Source: Mycobacterium barrassiae (GTDB lineage: Bacteria; Actinomycetota; Actinomycetes; Mycobacteriales; Mycobacteriaceae). From it: DNA of 64,000 bases. This document shows, piece by piece, positions 57,816-64,000 of this stretch. The notes below the pieces were generated by a model. That model searched no databases. It worked only from the letters and a program-made list of their open reading frames with translations, and was not told where the DNA came from. How positions within the stretch are numbered: the first letter of the stretch is position 1; the number at the start of each line of letters is the position of its first letter. The translations under genes were made by a program, and so were the position numbers. The stretch covers positions 108,312 through 172,311 of the forward strand of contig NZ_JACKUK010000036.1 in assembly GCF_025822765.1 (NCBI RefSeq). Reading direction: 5' to 3'.

Positions 57816-58927
57816 AGTCCCCACCTCTTGGCCAGCAGCTCGTGGGAGCGCAGCCGGTCGGAATGGTCGTGCGTCACGGAGGTGATGACGAGCTCGTCGG
57901 CCTCGGTGACACGTTGAAGGGTTTCGAGCTTCGCGGCGACCTCGTCGGCATCGCCCACGAATTGCGTTGCGGTACGGTCCTTCACGACCTCGAGTTGGTC
58001 GTCGGAGAGCGGTTCGACGGAGTCGGGGTCCGGATAGGGGACGGCACCGTCACCCGCGCGGATCGAGTAGACCCAGTGCCCGTAGCTGGATGCCAGGTGA
58101 CGGGCGGTCTCGGTGTCGTCGGCGACGACGACGTCGGCGGATACCACCACGTACGGCTCCGACAGCGCCGCCGACGGTTGAAACGCCGCGCGGTAGGCGT
58201 CGACAGCGTCCAGCGCCGTGGCCGGTGTGATGTGGTAACTCGCGACGAACGGAAGTCCCCGTGCGCCTGCGACCTGCGCACTCTGCCCCTTGCTGCTGCC
58301 GAAGATCCAGGGCGTCAACTTCGCCCCTTCACCCGGGGTGGCGTGCGCGTCGACGCCGCCGACGCGGTAGCTGCCGTCGATCATCGCGAGTATGTCGCCG
58401 ACCTGTTCGGCGAAGTCCGGGGCGACAGCCTCGGGCTGCTGGAGGACCGACATCTTCGCGCGTAGCCGCGGATTGCGCATCAGCGCGCTGATATCGAACG
58501 GCGGCGGTACGACGACGCCTCCGACATCGCGCCACTCCTCGGGCGGTTCGGGTTTCGGGGTCGATGAGGCCTCCTTGATGGCCTCTCTGCGCCGCTGCCC
58601 GGATCGCCCGACCCCGAGGTCGATACGACCCGGGTGAAACGCGTCGAGGATGCCGAAGCTTTCGGCGACGGCGATGGCGGTGGTCTGGCCGAGCTGCACC
58701 GCTGCTGCGCCGACCCGAATGGTGTTGGTGGCAGCTGCGATCTGGCCGATGAGGACGGCAGGTTGCGCGGACGCGACCGCGACGAAGTGGTGCTCGGCGA
58801 CCCAGTAGCGCTGGTAACCCCATAGTTCGGCGTGCTGGGCGAGGTCGACGGTGTTGCGCAAAGCCGTTGCGGCATCGCCGCCTTCGCTGATCGGCGCCAG
58901 GTCGAGTATCGATAGCGGGACGGTCAT
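57812..58927 (-). CDS. Luciferase-like monooxygenase, MsnO8-type
   Basis: A 371-residue bacterial-luciferase-fold protein with LSILDLAPISEGG, ELWGYQRYWVAEHHFVAVASAQP, VGAAAVQLGQTTAIAVAE and FHPGRIDLGVGRSGQR, the pattern of MsnO8-type oxidoreductases. The cofactor could be FMN or F420; sequence alone does not decide. The gene for an F420-reducing Fgd1 is about 2.4 kb away. Overlaps both neighbours by 4 bp. Confidence 0.85.
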   Translation of the reverse strand: MTVPLSILDLAPISEGGDAATALRNTVDLAQHAELWGYQRYWVAEHHFVAVASAQPAVLIGQIAAATNTIRVGAAAVQLGQTTAIAVAESFGILDAFHPGRIDLGVGRSGQRRREAIKEASSTPKPEPPEEWRDVGGVVVPPPFDISALMRNPRLRAKMSVLQQPEAVAPDFAEQVGDILAMIDGSYRVGGVDAHATPGEGAKLTPWIFGSSKGQSAQVAGARGLPFVASYHITPATALDAVDAYRAAFQPSAALSEPYVVVSADVVVADDTETARHLASSYGHWVYSIRAGDGAVPYPDPDSVEPLSDDQLEVVKDRTATQFVGDADEVAAKLETLQRVTEADELVITSVTHDHSDRLRSHELLAKRWGL

Positions 58928-60015
58928 GGCTGTCCTACCTTTGTGTAGCGGTTCTCGGCGACCGGGAGACCGAGGCGTTCGCGCAGCGTTTCACCGTCGC
59001 GGTAGGCCGTGCGGAACCCTGCCTCGCGCTGCAGAATCGGCACCACGTCATCGACGATGACGGGTAGGTCGTTCGCGTTGATCGAGGGACGTAACCGGAT
59101 TCCGTCGATGCCGAGGTGCTGCCATCCGGTGATCAGTTCGACGAGTTCTTCGGGGGTGCCTTCGAAGACCAGCGCATCCGAGCGTGGGTCGGTGATTCCG
59201 GAGAACGAGACGAACACGTCGGCGTACACCTTGAGTTCGGTGCCGCCCGCCTGCTTCACCTCATCGAGGATTGTGCGCAACGAGTCGTCGCCATCCTTGG
59301 GGGTGATGAACACCAGATCGGCGCTGCGAGCGGCGAATTCGTAGGCAGGCCGCGCGTGAGCCAGGGCGGTGACGACAGGTTGCCCCTGCGGAGGGCGTGG
59401 CGTGATCGACGGACCCTTTACCGAGAAGTACTTGCCGACGAAGTCGATGTAGTGCAGCTTGTCACGGTCGATGAAGCGTCCGGTCTCGACGTCGCGGATG
59501 ACGGCGTCGTCCTCCCAGCTGTCCCATAACCGCCGGGCGACTTCCACCGCGTCGGATGCCTCGTCGAACAGGTCGACCGTGCTGACATCGCGACGCCCGA
59601 ACAATTCCGACTCATGCTGGGAGCTGCTGACCCTGACCTGCCAGCCGGCTCGTCCGTGCGAGACGAAGTCAAGGGTGGCAACCGCTTTGGAGACGTGGAA
59701 TGGTTCGGTGTGGGTAACGGTGGCGACCGGTATGAGACCGATGTGGCGGGTCACCGGCGCCAGCCGGGACGCGGTGAGTACGGCGTCGAGTCGTCCTGCC
59801 TGCCAACGTGGTTCGATCTCGGGGCGCCGCCGTCGCTGCGGGGTGAGCGCGTCGTCGAAGGTGACGAAGTCCAGCAGACCGCGCTCGGCGGTGGCGGCCA
59901 GACCCGACCAGTAGTGGCCGCTCGTGATCGACTCGCCATCGGGCGTGTGGCGCCATGCTTCTGGATGCCAGCCGTAACCGTCCAGCGCGACGCCGAGGTG
60001 CAGGCGTTCTGTCAT
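58924..60015 (-). CDS. Luciferase-like FMN monooxygenase, NtaA/SnaA/DszA type (2)
   Basis: A 363-residue relative of the enzyme at 56478-57815, shorter by about 80 residues. It has HLGVALDGYGWHPEAWR, TAERGLLDFVTFDD, IGLIPVATVTHTEPFHVSKAVATLDFVSHGRAGWQVRVSSS and a C-terminal RLRPSINANDLPVIVDDVVPILQ. Probable oxygenation of a small organic, sulfur- or nitrogen-containing compound. Overlaps the GNAT gene by 4 bp. Confidence 0.85.
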   Translation of the reverse strand: MTERLHLGVALDGYGWHPEAWRHTPDGESITSGHYWSGLAATAERGLLDFVTFDDALTPQRRRRPEIEPRWQAGRLDAVLTASRLAPVTRHIGLIPVATVTHTEPFHVSKAVATLDFVSHGRAGWQVRVSSSQHESELFGRRDVSTVDLFDEASDAVEVARRLWDSWEDDAVIRDVETGRFIDRDKLHYIDFVGKYFSVKGPSITPRPPQGQPVVTALAHARPAYEFAARSADLVFITPKDGDDSLRTILDEVKQAGGTELKVYADVFVSFSGITDPRSDALVFEGTPEELVELITGWQHLGIDGIRLRPSINANDLPVIVDDVVPILQREAGFRTAYRDGETLRERLGLPVAENRYTKVGQP

Positions 60016-60509
60016 CGCAGTTTCTTCTCGAACGCAATCGGATAGCCGCCGACCGCGGCGGGCAGGGGGCCTGCGAGGCGCGTGTACCCCGCCGACAGGT
60101 AGAGGGCCTCGGCTTCGGGTTGACTATCCCCGGTCGTCAGGTAGACGCGGCGATAACCCCGCGCGGCGATCTCGCGCTCGAGTTCAGCCAGCACGGCCTT
60201 GGCGTAGCCGCGCTGTCGATGGCGGCTGTCGGTCCAGACCCGCTTGAGCTCGGCCCTGGTGTCGTCGAATCGCCTGAACGCACCACCGGTCACGGGCACA
60301 CCATCGAGAAGACCGATCAAGAGGGCGCCGTCCGGCGGTGTGAAGTCTTCGGCGGGATACTCCTCGAGCAGCCATTTCATGACGCGTTCTTCGGTGCTGT
60401 CGTAGCGGGTGGCGTACTCCATGGCCAACTCGGCCAGCAGCGGTGCGGCCAGCGGGTCGTGCTGGCTGACCGCCACGAAATGAAGCTCGTTGACTGCCGG
60501 CATGGTCAT
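60012..60509 (-). CDS. GNAT-family N-acetyltransferase
   Basis: A 165-residue acetyltransferase with acetyl-CoA motif A (RAELKRVWTDSRHRQRGYAKAVL, including the Q/RxxGxA pattern) and a C-terminal YLSAGYTRL block. It leads the operon with three monooxygenases. It may detoxify or modify their substrate or product. The ATG at 60509 is used; GTG 60512 and ATG 60503 are alternatives. Upstream, TTAGACAGTTAA may be part of a control site. Confidence 0.82.
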   Translation of the reverse strand: MTMPAVNELHFVAVSQHDPLAAPLLAELAMEYATRYDSTEERVMKWLLEEYPAEDFTPPDGALLIGLLDGVPVTGGAFRRFDDTRAELKRVWTDSRHRQRGYAKAVLAELEREIAARGYRRVYLTTGDSQPEAEALYLSAGYTRLAGPLPAAVGGYPIAFEKKLR

Positions 60510-60591
60510 CACTTAACTGTCTAACGCACCACAGATGCATGCATTCCGGAGCCCGGGATTAGCTCACGCTGATCCGAACTGACCGCATGTC

Positions 60592-61467
60592 ATGGCAACC
60601 GACCCCTATCCTTTCGCAATGGGATCGGGCGTCGCAGGAAAGGTCGCATTCGTCACCGGAGGGGCGTCGGGCATAGGTGCCGCACTCAGTACTGAGCTGG
60701 TGCACGGCGGCGCCAGCGTGTGGATCGCCGATCGCCAGATCGGCCGGGCGCAGGAATTGGCACAGCGGCTGAGCAGTGGCGGCGCCAGAGCGCACGCCGT
60801 CGAACTCGACGTACGCGACCCTGCGGCGTTCGAGCGGGTCGTGAACGCTGCGGTGCAGCAATCGGGGCGGATCGACTTCCTGTTCAACAACGCCGGTATC
60901 GGGGTCTCGGGCGAGGTCGACTCATACACGCTCGACGACTGGAACGACGTCTTCGATGTGAATCTGCGCGGGGTGGTGCACGGGATCCACACGGTCTACC
61001 CGATCATGATCCGACAGGGTTCGGGTCACATCGTGAACACCGCGTCGATGGCCGGACTGGTCACCACGGTGAACCAGGCCAGCTACGGCGCCACCAAGCA
61101 TGCAGTGGTGGCGATCTCGAGGACATTGCGCCTGGAGGCCGAGCGTCATGGCGTGCGGGTCTCGGCACTGTGTCCGGGCGTGATCCGGACACCGATCCTC
61201 ACCGGCGGCGAGTACGGCCGTATCAATGTCCCGGGTCTCACCACCGAAGATCTCCAGAAATCTTGGGACCGGTTGCGGCCCATGGCCGCCGACAAATTCG
61301 CCAAGCGTGTGCTGCGAGCCGTGCTACACAACGACGCGATCATCATCGTGCCCCGGTGGTGGAAGGCATGGTGGTACCTGGAGCGACTCTCGCCCGCGTT
61401 GTCACTGCGACTCGCGAGAGTGATGCTCAAGGAACTCCGTGAAATGGAGACCGCGCCTGGCAGCTAG
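60592..61467 (+). CDS. Short-chain dehydrogenase/reductase (1)
   Basis: A 291-residue classical SDR with TGGASGIG (residues 22-29), NNAG, and SYGATK (catalytic Tyr about 165, Lys about 169). A C-terminal extension has WWKAWWYLERLSPALSLRLARVML, an amphipathic helix that may touch the membrane. Substrate unknown; steroid, lipid or retinol-like alcohols are typical. The ATG at 60592 gives a short leader; ATG 60619 is possible. It overlaps the HNH gene by 4 bp (CTAG shared by both stops). Confidence 0.87.
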   Translation: MATDPYPFAMGSGVAGKVAFVTGGASGIGAALSTELVHGGASVWIADRQIGRAQELAQRLSSGGARAHAVELDVRDPAAFERVVNAAVQQSGRIDFLFNNAGIGVSGEVDSYTLDDWNDVFDVNLRGVVHGIHTVYPIMIRQGSGHIVNTASMAGLVTTVNQASYGATKHAVVAISRTLRLEAERHGVRVSALCPGVIRTPILTGGEYGRINVPGLTTEDLQKSWDRLRPMAADKFAKRVLRAVLHNDAIIIVPRWWKAWWYLERLSPALSLRLARVMLKELREMETAPGS

Positions 61468-62930
61468 AAGGGCGGCGGGTCAGGGTCGTTTCGGTCCTGT
61501 TCGCGTTCGGCTTTGATGCGCGCGGCGCGATTCTGGGCGCGGGTGCGTTTCCGTCGAGGCATCTTCAGGCCACGGTCGGACGTCGATGTTTCTGGTGGGG
61601 ATGCGGGTGCGGGCGGCAGTTGCCCGGTATCGGTGTCCCAATCGGGAAAGTAACTTCGACACCCCGGATAGGTCGTGTACGTTCGCCCGGTCGGCGACGT
61701 CCACACCGCCGCACCGTCAGACAGCAGCTTGAGTTCCCAATCACCTGCCCAAAACGTCTTGAGGTGGTGATGTTTTCGGCACAGACAAGCCAGGTTCGAC
61801 GGGTGCGTGGGCCCGATCGGGTACGGGATCACATGATCGATATCGCAGAACTCCGCAGGCGCCGTACAGCCGGGAAACCGGCACGTCAGGTCTCGCCCCC
61901 TCACAAAGCGCGCCAGCTTCGCCGATGGCCGATAGCCGGCCTCGGGTTCGGCGTCGACCTCTTGTGTGCACAGCGGTCGCAGTTTGGCCCCGTTGCGCAA
62001 CAACTCGGCCAGCAACGGTGTCGGCAACACTTCCGTGCCCGACAACATGGCCGTCCCCGCGTCTGCAGGTGGCGCGGGCGTCTGCGGCGCGCGGCTCTGC
62101 GACGTGGTGGACTGCACCGTGTCCACCGTCGCTTGGTCGGTGTAGACGTTGACCACCACCGAGGACTTCGGGGCAGGCTGCCCTTGCCGCGCGGGGCAGT
62201 CCGGTAGCTCGCACGCGCACGGAAGGTGATCGTTGCCGTTGCTGGCCGCGCCCACCGCATCGGCACGGCGCTCGGCGGCCGAGCGTGGATCGTTGTCGCA
62301 CACCGTGGCCACCATCGCGGTGACTCTCTTGTTCAGCACCGCGGCGTCGGCAGCGGACAACCTGCCCCTTACCGACGCCAGACCCGTTTCGTCATCGATA
62401 TCGCCGATCACGAAGTCACGTGTGCGCAAGGTATTTCGGCTTTTCAGCAACGCGGCCCTGTCGAACTTCAACACCAACGCATCAACAGCGCAATCGAGCT
62501 TGTCCTCCGAGAGCGGACCCCACTTGCCTGCCCGTTTCGCCAATTCAGTATCGATGGAGGCCCACACCGCGTCATCTGTGATGTTCTGCGTCCGCCAGGT
62601 AATGACACCCACCACCCGCGTACTGAGCCGACCCTCAAAGAACAGTGCGGCCACCGCGGGTAGATGATCACGCAACGCCTGCGCCTGATACATCTGCCCC
62701 GACGCCTTGCGATGGCTGACGTTCGTCGCCGCCGCGATCTCGGCGGCCGCGCAATCCCACAAATCGCATGCCCACCGCGAACGCTCGTCCTCATCCAGCA
62801 CGCGGCGACGCATCAATTCAGCGATTGCCGCCAACCGACGCGCCCCCGCCACCGCCTCTGCCCGCGCTCCATCCTCGATTGCGGCGACCACCGCCGCGTC
62901 GTCGACGTCAGCGAACTCGGACTCGAACAT
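61464..62930 (-). CDS. 13E12-family DUF222/HNH endonuclease-domain protein
   Basis: A 488-residue protein of the actinobacterial 13E12 repeat family. A DUF222 domain (about 25-300: RRLAAIAELMRRR, WACDLWDCAAAEIAAATN, and RRADA) is followed by a C-terminal HNH motif (about 366-395: CDIDHVIPYP, THPSNLACLCRKHHHLKT). The family is repeated in mycobacterial genomes and has mobile-element character. The ATG at 62930 sits inside a perfect mycobacterial SOS box and has a -10 box 7 nt upstream, so DNA-damage induction is expected. The tail is highly basic (PRRKRTRAQNRAARIK). Confidence 0.9.
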   Translation of the reverse strand: MFESEFADVDDAAVVAAIEDGARAEAVAGARRLAAIAELMRRRVLDEDERSRWACDLWDCAAAEIAAATNVSHRKASGQMYQAQALRDHLPAVAALFFEGRLSTRVVGVITWRTQNITDDAVWASIDTELAKRAGKWGPLSEDKLDCAVDALVLKFDRAALLKSRNTLRTRDFVIGDIDDETGLASVRGRLSAADAAVLNKRVTAMVATVCDNDPRSAAERRADAVGAASNGNDHLPCACELPDCPARQGQPAPKSSVVVNVYTDQATVDTVQSTTSQSRAPQTPAPPADAGTAMLSGTEVLPTPLLAELLRNGAKLRPLCTQEVDAEPEAGYRPSAKLARFVRGRDLTCRFPGCTAPAEFCDIDHVIPYPIGPTHPSNLACLCRKHHHLKTFWAGDWELKLLSDGAAVWTSPTGRTYTTYPGCRSYFPDWDTDTGQLPPAPASPPETSTSDRGLKMPRRKRTRAQNRAARIKAEREQDRNDPDPPPF

Positions 62931-62938
62931 ATGTTCGA
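62923..62938. promoter_or_regulatory. LexA SOS box (TCGAAC-N4-GTTCGA) over the HNH start codon
   Basis: TCGAACATATGTTCGA matches the mycobacterial SOS consensus TCGAACN4GTTCGA at all twelve fixed bases. It covers the ATG (complement of 62928-62930) and touches the -10 box. 13E12-family genes of M. tuberculosis are among known LexA-controlled genes. Confidence 0.9.
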
Positions 62939-62943
62939 TACTA
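62938..62943 (-). promoter_or_regulatory. Leaderless-type -10 box (TAGTAT) for the HNH gene
   Basis: On the minus strand TAGTAT ends 7 nt before ATG 62930, abutting the SOS box. Confidence 0.5.
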
Positions 62944-62988
62944 CACCCACCCCCGACAAGTTGCCGCCGGTCCACGCGCTTCACACCA

Positions 62989-63010
62989 AAACTTGACACG
63001 TGTAAAGTTT
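62989..63010. promoter_or_regulatory. Candidate operator and promoter of the second SDR gene
   Basis: A 22-bp palindrome with one mismatched pair: arms AAACTT and AAGTTT around ACACGTGT. It contains TTGACA (62993-62998) and TAAAGT (63003-63008), a TANNNT box ending 8 nt before ATG 63017. A TetR-type repressor is likely, but no regulator gene is adjacent inside the window. Confidence 0.6.
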
Positions 63011-63016
63011 GGCCGC

Positions 63017-63880
63017 ATGGACAACATCCAGGGCAAGACCATCGCGATCACCGGCGCGGCTCGCGGCATCGGATATGCCACCGCGACGGCGCTGCTGCAG
63101 AGGGGCGCACGGGTGGTCATCGGTGACCGCGACGTCGCCCTGCAGGAGTCGGCCGTGGTCAAGCTGACCAAGCTCGGCCAGGTCTCGGGCTACCCGCTCG
63201 ATGTGACCGACCGCGAATCGTTCGCGACGTTCCTGGACAAGGCCCGCACCGACGGCGGCGGGCACATCGACGTGCTCATCAACAACGCGGGCGTGATGCC
63301 GATCGGCCCGTTCCTCGACGAAACCGAGCAGTCGATTCGCTCGACGATCGAGGTGAACCTCTACGGCGTGATCACCGGCTGCCAGCTGGTGGCCCCAGAC
63401 ATGATCGCGCGGCGCAGCGGCCACATCATCAACATCTCCTCGCTGTCGGGCCTGATCCCGGTGCCGGGTCAGGTCGTCTACAACGCATCGAAGTTCGGCG
63501 TCGTCGGGCTGTCCGCCGCACTCGCCGACGAGCTCGCACCGCACGGCGTCGAGGTCTCGGTGGTCATGCCGCCGTTCACCAACACCGAACTGATCTCGGG
63601 CACCACAGGCAGCGGTCCGATCAAGCCTGTCGAGCCGGAGGACATCGCCAAGGCTGTCATCAAGACCCTCGACAAGCCGAAAACCCATGTGTCCGTGCCG
63701 ACTCCGTTGCGGTTCACCGCACAGGCAGCGCAGATGCTCGGCCCGCGTGGGCGCCGTTGGCTGAACAAGAGACTCGGGCTGGACCGCGTCTTCCTGGACT
63801 TCGACACGACGGCCCGGCAGAGCTACGAGCAGCGCGCGCGGGCCGCACAGGGCGTCGTCGACGGTCCCGAGAAGAGCTAG
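63017..63880 (+). CDS. Short-chain dehydrogenase/reductase (2)
   Basis: A 287-residue SDR with TGAARGIG (residues 12-19), NNAGVMPIGPF, and VYNASK (Tyr about 155, Lys about 159). A C-terminal extension ends in basic and Arg-rich sequence. The ATG at 63017 fits the motif spacing; the longer frame reads through the HNH gene promoter. It has a strong palindromic operator. Its stop codon TAG lies at the junction with an IS630-type element whose transposase stop shares the CTAG. Confidence 0.88.
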   Translation: MDNIQGKTIAITGAARGIGYATATALLQRGARVVIGDRDVALQESAVVKLTKLGQVSGYPLDVTDRESFATFLDKARTDGGGHIDVLINNAGVMPIGPFLDETEQSIRSTIEVNLYGVITGCQLVAPDMIARRSGHIINISSLSGLIPVPGQVVYNASKFGVVGLSAALADELAPHGVEVSVVMPPFTNTELISGTTGSGPIKPVEPEDIAKAVIKTLDKPKTHVSVPTPLRFTAQAAQMLGPRGRRWLNKRLGLDRVFLDFDTTARQSYEQRARAAQGVVDGPEKS

Positions 63881-64000
63881 TGTCCTGAGTCGTTAATTCG
63901 GGTGCAGTAGTTGCCGATGCTGGCGAGGATTTGGTCGGCGGTCTTGGTCCAGACGTAGGGCTTGGGGTTTTCATTCCAGTGCTCGATCCAGGCGCGGATG
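63877..64000 (-). mobile_element. IS630-type transposase, C-terminal end (continues beyond window)
   Basis: Translated on the minus strand, the right edge gives about 40 residues of a transposase C-terminus, including IRAWIEHWNENPKPYVW, TADQILASIG and a short tail ending SGH before TAG. This W-N-P-K-P-x-W pattern is typical of IS630-family DDE transposases. The gene has no start in the window. The element end probably lies near TGTCCTGAGTCG (about 63881-63892), at a CTAG that would be its TA-type target. Confidence 0.8.

Overview
The window is chromosomal DNA of a mycobacterium, most likely a non-tuberculous, Mycolicibacterium-like species. Base composition is high in GC. The gene order thiC-thiD-hydrolase / lpqL-thiG-thiS-thiO / thiE / mutT3 / glnX-glnH-pknG / ackA-pta / fgd1 / metallo-beta-lactamase matches, in order and orientation, the M. 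tuberculosis block Rv0423c to Rv0406c as I remember it. The genes are tightly packed. ATGA or GTGA start/stop overlaps are common. Nine convergent pairs overlap tail to tail. Many operon-leading genes carry a TANNNT -10 box ending 6-8 nt before the start codon, the layout of leaderless mycobacterial mRNAs.

Region 1 (1-16.7 kb) is thiamine biosynthesis plus transport. thiC (cut by the window edge), thiD and a hydrolase run on +. A block absent from the M. tuberculosis order follows: a proline-rich membrane protein, a Baeyer-Villiger-type monooxygenase with a DoxX-like partner and a TetR regulator with two DNA-binding domains, two small membrane proteins, and APC and NCS2 permeases. On - a TPP riboswitch precedes thiO-thiS-thiG, which runs on into an SGNH hydrolase and two M28 peptidase lipoproteins. 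thiE and mutT3 close the region. Region 2 (16.8-25.2 kb) holds the amino-acid-sensing GlnX/GlnH/PknG module, a STAS-domain protein and the acetate pathway ackA-pta.

Region 3 (25.4-53.3 kb) lies between pta and fgd1, which are neighbours in M. tuberculosis. It is a large extracellular polysaccharide locus. Its left part (25.4-32.0 kb) is a synthase-type unit: a polytopic membrane protein, a BcsA-like GT2 synthase, a BcsB-like protein and a GT-C transferase. Its right part (32.0-53.4 kb) is a Wzx/Wzy-type unit: flippase, polymerase, a Wzz/tyrosine-kinase-like protein with a degenerate Walker A, several glycosyltransferases including an Alg13/Alg14-like pair, a glycosidase-like lipoprotein, a second BcsB-like protein, and sugar-modifying oxidoreductases. 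The right part is bounded by a perfect 27-bp direct repeat (31980-32006 and 53371-53397) made of the 3' end of the neighbouring EEP-family gene. This suggests a 21.4-kb acquired or excisable segment. No recombinase, initiating phosphoglycosyltransferase or Wza-like exporter is visible.

Region 4 (53.4-64 kb) contains the EEP protein, fgd1 (F420-dependent glucose-6-phosphate dehydrogenase), a metallo-beta-lactamase-fold protein, an ATGA-coupled operon of one GNAT and three luciferase-like monooxygenases, two SDR oxidoreductases, and a 13E12-family DUF222/HNH gene with a perfect mycobacterial SOS box over its start codon. At the right edge is the end of an IS630-type transposase whose stop overlaps the stop codon of the last SDR gene. 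No tRNA, rRNA or CRISPR array was seen.
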